38,134 bases of DNA from CAZLCC01 sp964558365 (GTDB lineage Bacteria; Patescibacteriota; Saccharimonadia; Saccharimonadales; Saccharimonadaceae), in the NCBI GenBank assembly GCA_964558365.1, contig CAZLCC010000008.1, positions 1 to 38,134 on the forward strand, in the 5' to 3' direction. The notes under the pieces were generated by a model. The model made no database searches and was not told the DNA's origin. It saw only the letters and a list, made by a program, of their open reading frames with translations. The translations under genes were made by a program, and so were the position numbers. Shown here one piece after another: positions 1 to 7,725 of this stretch. Position 1 is the stretch's first letter. Each line of letters begins with the position of its first letter.

Positions 1-1458
1 ACCGTATAGCACCACACCCCCCCCGGCAAGTCCAATAAGCCACGGCGCAAGATTCTTTGATGAAGCGCTGTCTTGAGGTATTTCATCAACTGCACCAGCC
101 ACAGCCGTATTTTTTACGACCTTTCTGCACCTATTCGTTCCTAGGTTACGTTCTTGATTAGGTTTACACGGCTTAAGCGATGATGTTGAGCTACTTATTT
201 TCTTGCATCTATTCGTTTCTGGGTTTCTATATTGATCTGCGGCACACGGCTTTAATGTGCTACTTGCAGAAGCGATTGACTTACAGCGATTTGTTTCCGG
301 ATTACGATATTGGTCATCTCTGCAGGGTTTAAGCACCGATGATGTCGAAGAAATAAGCTTACACCTGTTTGTCTCTGGATTCCTGAATTGGTCAGCACGG
401 CAAGGCTTTAAAGAGCCAGAGCCGCCTGATCCACTGCCGCCAACTTCTATTTCTTCTGGAAAAGTATTCGCTCCACCTGGCGACGGCACACCCCACTTCC
501 AAATATTCTCCGTGCTATTATACGCCCAGCTTGCACCTTTTTTTGTTGTTGAACTTGCGTCTGGATATTCGACTATTGTATTATCATAGCTTTTCAAACC
601 ATATACGTCTTCTATCCATGCAAAGCCGCCTGTATTCGTGAGACTTATTAGCGCGTTATCATTTCGAAGATTAATCGTTTCGTATTCACCCGGAGCAAGA
701 TCGCCAGTCATAGAAAAGCTATTTGAAACTGAGCTAGATTGACCCTTATAGCCAGCTCTTAGGCTAAAATCATCAAGCACAATGGTCTGATTTGTAGGAT
801 TATATACTTTTATATAGTCGCCGCAAGCGGTATCTGCTTCAGCCGGCGAACAGTCACGTGAATTCGGTAAAATTTCAACAATCTGTAGCGATGTCTCGTT
901 TGGTAGTTCATAGTATCCGTGACCATAAAGCTGAGAGGAGTCGTTAAATACAGCCTTAGAAAAAGGCTGACTCGCTGTTGAAAAAGCACCCGACGTCGTT
1001 TTATTGCGCTGCATAAACTCATTTTGTAGATGCGTAACTGGAATAGCCTCCTGCAAAGCATACTGATTGTGCTTCAATATAATCTTTAAGACACTCTGGC
1101 CAGAAGTTGGAAGGGGATTAGTAAAAACTATGTCCGATCCATTAATAGATCCGTCGCTAATTAATATATAATCTCTTGGCGCAATCCACCCAGATAGCGA
1201 AGCAAGTGATTGCTCTACCTCTTGGCTACCATCATGAAGCAAAGCTTCAACCATCCAATTATCAAGTAAGAAAGGCGTATCAGAATTGTTGTATATCTGC
1301 ACAAAGTGAACTGAGTGAGAAGACTGATACGCTGTGATAATAAGCGGAGAAGATTGCGTCGTCGTAGGCGGTGGCGCATCGATTACCTCTGCAGCCCCAG
1401 CAGCGGGTAAAAAAATAAAAAGCAAAGAAAGGATAGTAAAAATAGCTGTTTTTATCAT
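1..1458 (-). CDS. Secreted lamin-tail-domain surface protein with Cys repeats (3' end cut by window)
   Basis: The open frame starts at ATG 1456-1458 and runs 486 codons to the window edge without a stop. Residues 1-22 form a signal peptide ending near AAGAAE. Two lamin-tail-like beta domains follow, at about residues 36-130 and 190-330; the second keeps the 'YIKVYNPTNQTIVLDDFSLRAG' type of pattern. After a Gly/Ser linker come four units of 20-26 residues (LKPC...DQYRNPETNRC), then a hydrophobic segment at the edge (PWLIGLAGGGVVLYG) that looks like a C-terminal membrane anchor. Lamin-tail domains occur in many extracellular bacterial proteins; the substrate is unknown. It lies 7 bases downstream of yebC and probably shares its transcript. 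I infer an envelope-anchored exposed protein. Confidence 0.8.
   Translation of the reverse strand, partial: MIKTAIFTILSLLFIFLPAAGAAEVIDAPPPTTTQSSPLIITAYQSSHSVHFVQIYNNSDTPFLLDNWMVEALLHDGSQEVEQSLASLSGWIAPRDYILISDGSINGSDIVFTNPLPTSGQSVLKIILKHNQYALQEAIPVTHLQNEFMQRNKTTSGAFSTASQPFSKAVFNDSSQLYGHGYYELPNETSLQIVEILPNSRDCSPAEADTACGDYIKVYNPTNQTIVLDDFSLRAGYKGQSSSVSNSFSMTGDLAPGEYETINLRNDNALISLTNTGGFAWIEDVYGLKSYDNTIVEYPDASSTTKKGASWAYNSTENIWKWGVPSPGGANTFPEEIEVGGSGSGGSGSLKPCRADQFRNPETNRCKLISSTSSVLKPCRDDQYRNPETNRCKSIASASSTLKPCAADQYRNPETNRCKKISSSTSSLKPCKPNQERNLGTNRCRKVVKNTAVAGAVDEIPQDSASSKNLAPWLIGLAGGGVVLYG
118..411 (-). repeat. Four tandem Cys-paired 26-residue repeats
   Basis: These are coding repeats of about 78 bases. 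Each unit begins LKPC and has a second Cys twelve to thirteen residues later in NRC(K/R). The first three units differ only at a few positions (RADQF, RDDQY, AADQY); the fourth is shorter and more diverged (KPNQERNLGTNRC). Two Cys per unit in an exported protein suggests one disulfide per repeat. Confidence 0.85.
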
Positions 1459-1465
1459 TATTCTA

Positions 1466-2179
1466 TTACTCTTTAATATCAAAGTTGCTATGAACATTTA
1501 CCACATCATCAAGATCATCGACTGCATTCATAACTTTCATCACTTTTTTAGCAATAACATCGTCAGTTATTTCAACTGTATTATTTGGCACATAAGCAAG
1601 TTCTGCATCCTTTATTTTTAAGCCGGCATCACTGATTGCTTTCTTAACTTTCATAAGTTCTTTTTGGTCGGTATATACAATAATCTCACCCTCTTCTTCT
1701 ACCGCATCTTCTGCGCCAGAATCTAAAATAGTAAGTAGCGCATCTTCGCCAGTTTCTTCAACATGAATAACACCCTTTCGTGTAAACTGAAATGCAACAC
1801 TGCCTTGTTCTGCCATGGTGCCGCCATTTTTTGTAAGTGCAGTACGAACTTCTGGATACGTGCGATTGCGATTATCTGTTGCACACTCAACAATTAAGCC
1901 AATACCGCCAGGACCATATGCTTCATATGTTACCTCTTCAACTGCCGCTGCATTTTTGTCTTTTACGCGGTCTATAGAGCGCTGAATATTAGCATTTGGC
2001 ATGTTCGCAGCTCTTGCACGCTCAATTATCATTGCAAGTGCTGGGTTCATGTCTGGATCAGTGCCAGAACGAGCTGCAATTGCAATTTGATTTCCAATTT
2101 TTGTAAAAACTGCACCCCGTTTTGCATCGTTCGCACCTTTTTGTCGTTTAATTGTTGCCCATTTACTGTGTCCTGACAT
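1466..2179 (-). CDS. yebC: YebC/TACO1 family protein
   Basis: The 237-residue protein has the family's usual length and opening (MSGHSKWATIKRQKGANDAKRG), followed by the conserved MNPALAMIIERARAANMPN helix and the YEAYGPGGIGLIVE stretch of domain 2. YebC-family proteins were described as DNA-binding regulators; more recent work links members to ribosome function at difficult peptide sequences such as polyproline. The start is supported by a GGAGAAGG Shine-Dalgarno motif before ATG 2177-2179. It lies 46 bases downstream of comEC and 7 bases upstream of the lamin-tail gene on the same strand. Nothing looks truncated. Confidence 0.95.
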   Translation of the reverse strand: MSGHSKWATIKRQKGANDAKRGAVFTKIGNQIAIAARSGTDPDMNPALAMIIERARAANMPNANIQRSIDRVKDKNAAAVEEVTYEAYGPGGIGLIVECATDNRNRTYPEVRTALTKNGGTMAEQGSVAFQFTRKGVIHVEETGEDALLTILDSGAEDAVEEEGEIIVYTDQKELMKVKKAISDAGLKIKDAELAYVPNNTVEITDDVIAKKVMKVMNAVDDLDDVVNVHSNFDIKE

Positions 2180-2225
2180 ATTTGCCTTCTCCGTATTTTT
2201 ATAAGAACTTCATAAATAGTATACC

Positions 2226-3674
2226 TTATTCAACAATGTTATCTTCTCTAAAATTGTGCTTTGTTTTGCGCCATAAAAAAAGACCGAGCAAAATAATTGC
2301 TATATAACTGACTATAAAAGTTATCGCTGTAAAGTTAATTTCACCCTGCGCACCGGGCAAGCTGGCCAGCCAATTAACGACGTATATCATGTAACTTAGT
2401 AGTATTTCAGCAGGAATAGCCGTTACGTGTAAGGTCGGCATAAATACCCAGAAGATACCGGCAACAAACGTTAGCACCATCGCCAGTGGAACAAATGGTA
2501 AAACTAAAAGATTCGCTGGCAACGCAAGTAGCGAATACTTTCCAAACATCAGGGCAATAATTGGTAGCGTTGCGATTTGCGCAGAAGTTGTTTCTACCAA
2601 AATCTGGCTTAAACCTCTTGGTTTTTGTGATCCCCAAAAATAATGAAGGAGTAGCGGGGCCAATAACATTACGCCAGCAAAAGCTGTAAACGAAAGCGCC
2701 CAACCAATATCTCCCCATAAAAAACTTGGATTAATTAAAACCGTAATAGCCGCTGCAAATAAAAGTAAAACGAGTGGATGAATTTTTCGACCGTAATACC
2801 AAGCTGCTAAACTAAGCCCCGTTACTAGCGCCGCACGCGACATGCTGGGGCTAAAACCAGTCACTAAAACAAACCCACAGATCATTACGCTTGCCGAAAC
2901 AGTTGCCCAGTATTTTGAATATCTAACAAATAGCCGCCGAGCAAAACGCACCAAAATAGTAAGGTTGTAACCACTCGCAACCACAATATGCGTTAAGCCA
3001 ACAATGCGCAGTTGCTCATCAAGACTATCTGGCAGCGTGCTACGCTGCCCTGTTAAAAATCCAATACCCAAGCTTGCTTGAGGTTCTTTTACTACTTCTC
3101 GCACATTTGCCGCAAACCAATCTCGTACATCGCGCGCTGTATCTTCGCCTTTAATGCGCTCGACTTTTATAATTTTTGCAAATGAAACTGAGCCATTAAA
3201 GCTACCAAAACCTTCCTTTAGTTTTCCCTCAACCGTTACTTTATCACTACGTTTTATATCAACGCCCGATTGCGTTGTAACCCAAAACTGACCGTAGGCT
3301 TTCTTGCTATTTATCGTCACTTCTTTTAAACGAAGTTGTTTTTCTTTTTTCTTACCAACAGAAACATCTTCAATAATTTTGCCAGTCAATACAACTTTTT
3401 GATTGTAAAATTGTTGAACTGTGCTCAGCTGCAATATCTCTGCGCCACCACGCCACAAACCAAAAATCAGCCCAGCAACAAGCGCTAATACAAACATATA
3501 CGCTTTTTGTTTAGTAAAAATAATTACCAATAAGCATAGCGAAATAAAAACAATTCCTATGTTAAAAACAGGAAGAAATAAAGAAAACCAAACACCAAAC
3601 AGAATGCCAGCCGACACCCATGCAATCAAAAATGCTGAGTGCAGCTTCTTATATCGCCAATTTTTAATATTCAT
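2226..3674 (-). CDS. comEC: ComEC/Rec2 family channel protein without the beta-lactamase domain
   Basis: ComEC forms the inner-membrane channel that passes single-stranded DNA during natural transformation. From ATG 3674 the protein has 482 residues. It has two to three N-terminal membrane segments, a DUF4131-like OB domain (about 45-170), and the multi-membrane competence domain (about 195-465) with the hallmark GLTHIVVASGYNLTI. It ends shortly after the last membrane segment, so the C-terminal metallo-beta-lactamase-like domain of full-length ComEC (about 750 residues) is absent; no stop or frameshift suggests recent loss. A TTG two codons upstream is a possible alternative start, but ATG 3674 fits a -10-like CATACT ending 7 bases before it. 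Confidence 0.9.
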   Translation of the reverse strand: MNIKNWRYKKLHSAFLIAWVSAGILFGVWFSLFLPVFNIGIVFISLCLLVIIFTKQKAYMFVLALVAGLIFGLWRGGAEILQLSTVQQFYNQKVVLTGKIIEDVSVGKKKEKQLRLKEVTINSKKAYGQFWVTTQSGVDIKRSDKVTVEGKLKEGFGSFNGSVSFAKIIKVERIKGEDTARDVRDWFAANVREVVKEPQASLGIGFLTGQRSTLPDSLDEQLRIVGLTHIVVASGYNLTILVRFARRLFVRYSKYWATVSASVMICGFVLVTGFSPSMSRAALVTGLSLAAWYYGRKIHPLVLLLFAAAITVLINPSFLWGDIGWALSFTAFAGVMLLAPLLLHYFWGSQKPRGLSQILVETTSAQIATLPIIALMFGKYSLLALPANLLVLPFVPLAMVLTFVAGIFWVFMPTLHVTAIPAEILLSYMIYVVNWLASLPGAQGEINFTAITFIVSYIAIILLGLFLWRKTKHNFREDNIVE

Positions 3675-3681
3675 TGGCAAG

Positions 3682-3711
3682 AGTATGGCATATATTTATA
3701 TTCAATTTCAA
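3682..3711 (-). promoter_or_regulatory. Predicted comEC promoter, leaderless type
   Basis: On the minus strand TTGAAA (3706-3711), an 18-base spacer and CATACT (3682-3687) are followed by 7 bases and ATG 3674. Transcription would start at or very near the start codon. The -10 match is only moderate. Confidence 0.4.
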
Positions 3712-3739
3712 TTGCTAAGAGTATTAGCTACTACTGGAT

Positions 3740-5161
3740 CTATCCGTCTGGAAAACATCTTTTGCTGTTAGCATACTTAGCCTGTGCGCAATTGTCATAA
3801 GGACCTGGCTTTCCTCGATAATCAACATGGAAATGAAATTCATGTGTGGAATTATTTGATTCCATACGGCCAGGAAGATTGTGCTTTCTTGCATAGGCGT
3901 TAACACTTCTAATTACTTTTGCGTCGTTATAAAGAATCCTCTCAACATTTCTGGTTTCTAGAAGCATTATGCCAAGCGCAGTGCTGCGCTGCACACTTTT
4001 TGCATTTCGATATGGTTTTCGCATGTCTGCTGCAAGATGATTCTGCGCATAAACATCCATGTCTAAACCGTTTTTATGAGTCGAATGTTCTGCAAGACTA
4101 GCCGCATTTAAATCACCCGCAACTAATTTTGCCTCAGGAAATCTTTTGTGAAATCTTTCTGCAACTTGTTGGAAGGTTTTTATAACCACTGGCTTGCCAT
4201 AGCGCTGATAAGATGGTGTACTGCCATTATCACCAGCTCTTACACCTTTTGCGCCGTAAAAATAATAGTTTTCATTATTTGGTGAGCTTGGCAACTTTAC
4301 GTATCCATATTTATTTTTCTCTGGCTTGACCTTTTGTTGAGCAACTCTGTTGGCTGCTTTTCTCAGTTTATCTTTGTTATTAACAATTTTATTTCGTACT
4401 GCATTTTGCGGACCATAAATAGCTTCTTTAAAGAATTTTGAAGGCTCTCTATCGCCAGGGTTAAATGCAGCAACGCTTACCATTCCTTTGCGCGGAATAA
4501 CAAGTTTATCTATTTTGCCCTGTATATTTGCGACTGCTTGTTCAAACTGAGCAGGATTTAAACCAGCCGGTTTGTTGGCTGCAACCCAATATGCTTTAGC
4601 GACTGCAATTCGTGCACTTAAGGCATCGTTATAAAATTGAGCCCGCCATTTTCGCCCAACATAGCTCATTGCTCGTAAATCCCAAATAATTTCACAGTTA
4701 TTTACTGCCAGTTGTCGCGTGGTTGCATTAGCATTTTGCAATACATTTTTTTTATCTTGTAATTGTCCTAAAATATTATTGCGCTCAAGCCTAATTTTTT
4801 CGATATGATACTTTGGTTTTTCTACTCTATTGTTTGCTTTATATTTCACCAAGACCCTATTTCCAGATTCGGTAAAATCGTTGAGCTTTTTATTCCAGTT
4901 ATTTATTCTTTGGTTGTTAAAGTTTTTATTAATATGGGTAACGCGTCTTTCAACACTGCGATTACCCCATTTACGAAGTTTATTTGCATCTGTTATTTTA
5001 GATTGCTTGGCAATACATTCGGCCTTATTTTGTGGTAAGTTTTGTGCAGCACTTGTTTCTGCACTATGAATTAAGCCGTATGCAACAACCCCTGAAAAAA
5101 TCGCCAAACCGCACCATACGCCTTTTGGGTTTAAAAGTAGTTTACGTATGTTGTGTTTCAT
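3740..5161 (-). CDS. Exported M15-type (LAS fold) zinc peptidoglycan peptidase
   Basis: This 473-residue protein has an N-terminal membrane/signal segment (about residues 15-37), a long basic, coiled-coil-like middle region (about 40-330), and a C-terminal metallopeptidase domain. The M15 spacing SxHxxGxxxD is present at S360-H362-G365-D369, with HFHVD at 443-447 supplying the last His ligand. LAS peptidases (D-Ala-D-Ala carboxypeptidases, MepA-like endopeptidases) cut peptide crosslinks in murein, so this is probably a cell-wall hydrolase working outside the membrane. Two Cys flank the C-terminus (DNCAQ, KRCF) and could form a disulfide. The exact bond cleaved cannot be told from sequence. 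Upstream TTGACA (5211-5216) may be its -35. Confidence 0.8.
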   Translation of the reverse strand: MKHNIRKLLLNPKGVWCGLAIFSGVVAYGLIHSAETSAAQNLPQNKAECIAKQSKITDANKLRKWGNRSVERRVTHINKNFNNQRINNWNKKLNDFTESGNRVLVKYKANNRVEKPKYHIEKIRLERNNILGQLQDKKNVLQNANATTRQLAVNNCEIIWDLRAMSYVGRKWRAQFYNDALSARIAVAKAYWVAANKPAGLNPAQFEQAVANIQGKIDKLVIPRKGMVSVAAFNPGDREPSKFFKEAIYGPQNAVRNKIVNNKDKLRKAANRVAQQKVKPEKNKYGYVKLPSSPNNENYYFYGAKGVRAGDNGSTPSYQRYGKPVVIKTFQQVAERFHKRFPEAKLVAGDLNAASLAEHSTHKNGLDMDVYAQNHLAADMRKPYRNAKSVQRSTALGIMLLETRNVERILYNDAKVIRSVNAYARKHNLPGRMESNNSTHEFHFHVDYRGKPGPYDNCAQAKYANSKRCFPDG

Positions 5162-5243
5162 GTTTTTATTTTATCCTTTAAAGGAAGCCTACCATGGCAC
5201 AAAGAGTACTGTCAATTTCTACCTCTATTCGGCAACTATATTT

Positions 5244-5270
5244 AAAAAGCCCCTTTTTAGGGGGCTTTTA
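5244..5270 (-). terminator. Rho-independent terminator after tRNA-Lys
   Basis: A 9-bp perfect stem (AAAAGCCCC / GGGGCTTTT, arms 5245-5253 and 5261-5269) has a 7-base loop. Read leftward it is followed by a short U run, ending the tRNA transcript before the peptidase gene. Confidence 0.8.
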
Positions 5271-5282
5271 CACTTAAAATGG

Positions 5283-5356
5283 AGGGACCACTGGGACTCG
5301 AACCCAGGACACCCTGCTTAAAAGGCAGGTGCTCTAACCAGCTGAGCTATGGTCCC
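5283..5356 (-). tRNA. tRNA-Lys (anticodon UUU)
   Basis: All arms fold: acceptor GGGACCA/TGGTCCC, D arm GCTC/GAGC, anticodon stem CCTGC/GCAGG with loop CTTTTAA (anticodon TTT, Lys), five-base variable loop, and T arm CTGGG-TTCGAGT-CCCAG. The CCA end is not encoded. The base after the acceptor stem (discriminator, 5283) is U, unusual for tRNA-Lys where A or G is expected. Confidence 0.95.
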
Positions 5357-5378
5357 ATAGCTGCTGTTCGCTCAGAAA

Positions 5379-5408
5379 ACAGTAACATTTTTAACGCACC
5401 CCTGTCAA
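5379..5408 (-). promoter_or_regulatory. Predicted tRNA-Lys promoter
   Basis: A perfect -35 TTGACA (5403-5408) lies 18 bases from a weak -10 TACTGT (5379-5384), about 23 bases before the mature tRNA 5' end. The -35 overlaps the last codons of the upstream membrane-protein gene. Confidence 0.5.
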
Positions 5409-5893
5409 TGGTTAGCTTTTCGCCCACGTTTTTTGTGTGGAGTCTGTGTCATCAAAACATCAATGATAGCAACAACAAGACAGGTCACAATTATAACCTG
5501 CTGGAACTCGGTAAACGCTTCATAAATAGGCAAGCTAACTTCGTCAAACTGCATAAAGCCACCCAAAATACTGAGCAGAAATGTTGAGGCAAGTAAAGAA
5601 AATAGCAATGACCCAACAATTCTAGCTATTTTTTTGTGATATGTTGGGCCGCTAAATAACAGTAAGATTGCCGGTGCAACAACAAGCGCGGCTTGTACAA
5701 TTACCAAAAGTGGTGGCGCCATTGAATCGATACCTTGCTGCTGAATCAGTGGCGTTAATTTCTCTGCCCAACTCTGACTAATAATTACACCCGCAGCGAG
5801 CGCCAATCCCAACACTCCAAAGCGGCGGCGCATAAAAAAGCATAAAATAAATAGCGCTGCAAAAATAATCAAGAAAAAAAGAATGGCGTTCAT
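5405..5893 (-). CDS. Hypothetical integral membrane protein, 162 aa
   Basis: I do not recognise a family. The protein is very hydrophobic, with about five predicted membrane segments (residues roughly 2-20, 24-41, 60-82, 90-113 and 132-150) and a basic tail (HKKRGRKANH) that would sit in the cytoplasm. It lies 16 bases downstream of the DUF192 gene on the same strand and may share its transcript with dnaJ. A -10-like TAAGAT ends 6 bases before the ATG, so it could also have its own leaderless promoter. No catalytic motif is visible. Confidence 0.7.
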   Translation of the reverse strand: MNAILFFLIIFAALFILCFFMRRRFGVLGLALAAGVIISQSWAEKLTPLIQQQGIDSMAPPLLVIVQAALVVAPAILLLFSGPTYHKKIARIVGSLLFSLLASTFLLSILGGFMQFDEVSLPIYEAFTEFQQVIIVTCLVVAIIDVLMTQTPHKKRGRKANH

Positions 5894-5909
5894 ATAGCTA
5901 TCTTACCAT

Positions 5910-6371
5910 TTAAAAAGCATTAACAATAAAGTTAGCCGGGGTTCCAATTTTTATTTTTTCTCTTGTTGTGTAATGGGCTGGAACTTCTAAAACATATCTC
6001 GCAAGTTTGCTGGGTTTGAACGACTTTGGAAAGCTTTCTGGTGTCGCATTCTTAACAATATGCACTACCTTTTTGTCTTTATTTAGCCAAATAATATCAA
6101 TATTAATTTTCATATCTTTCATCCAGATGCCGTGCAAATCGTCATTTTTATATACAAGCAGCGCGCCTTCACCATTATCCAATTTTGTTACGCCGCTCAA
6201 ACCTTTACTACGCTCTGCATCAGTTTTCATCACTCTTGCCGAAATAACAGAATCACCTAAAATTATGCGGGTGTATTTTTGAAACCAAGACATAAAAACA
6301 CTTGCAAAAGCAAACGTTAAAACTAACAACCCAATAATCACTAAGATATACGCGGATTTGTTTCGCTTCAT
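5910..6371 (-). CDS. DUF192 family membrane-anchored protein
   Basis: The 153-residue protein has one N-terminal membrane anchor (about 8-28) followed by a DUF192 domain. The visible family marks are the 'ERSKGLSGVTKL' segment (usually RxxGLMxR), then 'GIWMKDMKINIDIIWLNKDKKVVHI', matching the family's WMkdm-x-IDIiWld pattern, and a conserved end (YVLEVPAHYTTREKIKIG). DUF192 proteins are small, often exported beta-rich domains with no settled function. The gene lies 28 bases downstream of dnaJ. A weak -10-like TACTAT 6 bases before the ATG allows a separate start. Confidence 0.85.
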   Translation of the reverse strand: MKRNKSAYILVIIGLLVLTFAFASVFMSWFQKYTRIILGDSVISARVMKTDAERSKGLSGVTKLDNGEGALLVYKNDDLHGIWMKDMKINIDIIWLNKDKKVVHIVKNATPESFPKSFKPSKLARYVLEVPAHYTTREKIKIGTPANFIVNAF

Positions 6372-6399
6372 GCAACTATAGTACTATCCTCAGCTCGTT

Positions 6400-7299
6400 T
6401 TAACTAAACAAGCCGCGTTTTTTGTTTTTCTTAAACTCTTCAAGCAATTCTTTTTGCTTCTTGGTAAGTTTAGTTGGTGTTTCAACTACTATTTGCACAA
6501 TGTGCGGACCGCGCCGGCTGCTTCTTAGTCTTGGCGCACCGTGCCCAGAAAGTTTAAAGTCTGTTCCACTTTGTGTGCCAGCTGGAACTTTCATTTTTAC
6601 TTTGCCGTCAATTGTCTCTACATCAATCTCTGTTCCAAGCGCCGCATCAATCATGCTAATTTTTTCTTCACTTAAAATAAGTTCGCCTTCTCGTGTGAAT
6701 TTTTTATGTGGCTGCACGCGAACTCGAATATAAAGATCGCCACTTGTACCGCCAGATAGCGCTTCGCCCCTTCCACTTAGCCGAATGGTCGCGCCATCAT
6801 CAATACCGGCAGGAATTTTTACTTTAATTGCTTCTTTTGTATTGCTAATATTCAGCTGAAGTTCTTTTTCAGTTCCAAAAACTGCGTCTTCAAAACTAAT
6901 AGCGATTGATGTTTCAACATCACGACCACGCCGTGGCCCACGATTGAATCCGCCTGCGCCGGTAAAAAAGCTATTAAATAAATCGCCTAAATCTGCGCCG
7001 CCAAAATCGAAATGAACATTTTGCCCGCCAAAACTTTCGAATCCTTCAAATGGATTTCCACCACCAGCTGGACCACCATTACCGCCAATTCCGGCATGCC
7101 CAAATTGATCGTAGCGCTGCCGCTTACTCGGGTCTTTCAGCACTTCGTACGCTTCGTTTGCTTCTTTAAACTTGGCTTCGTCTCCGCTGTCTTTATCTGG
7201 GTGATATTTTACCGCAAGCTTGCGAAACGCCTTCTTAATTTCATCTGCAGAAGCGTCTTTTTTTATTCCTAAAACTTCATAGTAATCTCTTTTTGACAT
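6400..7299 (-). CDS. dnaJ: DnaJ/Hsp40 co-chaperone lacking the zinc-finger domain
   Basis: DnaJ delivers clients to DnaK and triggers its ATPase. From ATG 7299 the protein has 299 residues: J domain 1-70 with HPD at 33-35, a Gly/Phe-rich linker (about 72-125), then two C-terminal beta domains (about 130-285). The four CxxCxGxG zinc repeats are absent, so this is the type II (CbpA-like) arrangement, not classical DnaJ (about 375 residues). A longer reading from 7329 would start inside the CIRCE operator and add ten residues unlike the family, so I reject it. CIRCE and a -10 box directly upstream put it under HrcA control. Confidence 0.93.
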   Translation of the reverse strand: MSKRDYYEVLGIKKDASADEIKKAFRKLAVKYHPDKDSGDEAKFKEANEAYEVLKDPSKRQRYDQFGHAGIGGNGGPAGGGNPFEGFESFGGQNVHFDFGGADLGDLFNSFFTGAGGFNRGPRRGRDVETSIAISFEDAVFGTEKELQLNISNTKEAIKVKIPAGIDDGATIRLSGRGEALSGGTSGDLYIRVRVQPHKKFTREGELILSEEKISMIDAALGTEIDVETIDGKVKMKVPAGTQSGTDFKLSGHGAPRLRSSRRGPHIVQIVVETPTKLTKKQKELLEEFKKNKKRGLFS

Positions 7300-7307
7300 C
7301 TTTATAT

Positions 7308-7336
7308 ATGATACAAAATTAGCACTCAAAAATCTA
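7308..7336 (-). promoter_or_regulatory. Predicted dnaJ promoter overlapping CIRCE
   Basis: TAGATT (7331-7336), inside the CIRCE loop, lies 17 bases from TATCAT (7308-7313). The -10 ends 8 bases before ATG 7299, and no Shine-Dalgarno motif is present, so a leaderless dnaJ mRNA is expected. Confidence 0.55.
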
Positions 7337-7345
7337 GAGTGCTAA
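7319..7345 (-). promoter_or_regulatory. CIRCE operator of dnaJ (perfect)
   Basis: TTAGCACTC, nine bases, GAGTGCTAA: a perfect match to the HrcA-binding inverted repeat, 20 bases from the dnaJ start and 6 bases after the upstream SemiSWEET-like stop. Confidence 0.97.
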
Positions 7346-7351
7346 CTCTTC

Positions 7352-7663
7352 TTATCCGTATAAAACAATGCCAATAATGACAGCAATCTCGATGACGAGC
7401 CAAAGTATCTGAGCAATCATTAGCGGAACAAGTTTGTGGGCCAGCGCGTAAAAGAAATAGACAAAACCAAAAAAGATAAAGCCACCCCAGGCTATTAAAG
7501 AAACTCCCGTTGCATCTTGTCTGTTGAAAATTTCGATTGCCTGCCCTAAGCCCGTAAGAGGATAGACAAACGCAACAAGCATCATTAGCTTATCGATATT
7601 TTGCGAAGAAGCTTTTTTGCGTTTTTTGCGATGTGCGTGTTTTTGTATATGTGGCTCTGCCAT
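7352..7663 (-). CDS. SemiSWEET/PQ-loop-like small membrane protein
   Basis: The 103-residue protein has a basic, His-rich N-terminus and three membrane segments (about 27-45, 54-72, 79-101). The first carries a PQ-loop-like pattern (YPLTGLGQAIEIFNRQDATGVSLIAW), close to SemiSWEET and MtN3 half-transporters, which are three-helix units that dimerise to move sugars. The usual P-Q dipeptide is not intact (P-L here, Q six residues later), so substrate and even transport are uncertain. The gene sits between the dnaK terminator and the dnaJ CIRCE. TATGAT ends 7 bases before the ATG. Confidence 0.65.
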   Translation of the reverse strand: MAEPHIQKHAHRKKRKKASSQNIDKLMMLVAFVYPLTGLGQAIEIFNRQDATGVSLIAWGGFIFFGFVYFFYALAHKLVPLMIAQILWLVIEIAVIIGIVLYG

Positions 7664-7678
7664 TAGTTATATCATAAC

Positions 7679-7713
7679 AAAAAAGTAGCAAACTAACAGC
7701 CTGCTACTTTTTA
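7679..7713 (-). terminator. Rho-independent terminator after dnaK
   Basis: A 10-bp stem (7681-7690 with 7702-7711, AAAAGTAGCA/TGCTACTTTT) and an 11-base loop are followed leftward by six U. It separates dnaK from the SemiSWEET-like gene. Confidence 0.8.
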
Positions 7714-7725
7714 CATAAATTTTTG

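Noticed and set aside
7300..7329. Ten-residue N-terminal extension of DnaJ
   Set aside because: It would start inside the perfect CIRCE; J domains normally begin at the M-x-K-R-D-Y-Y position found at 7,299.
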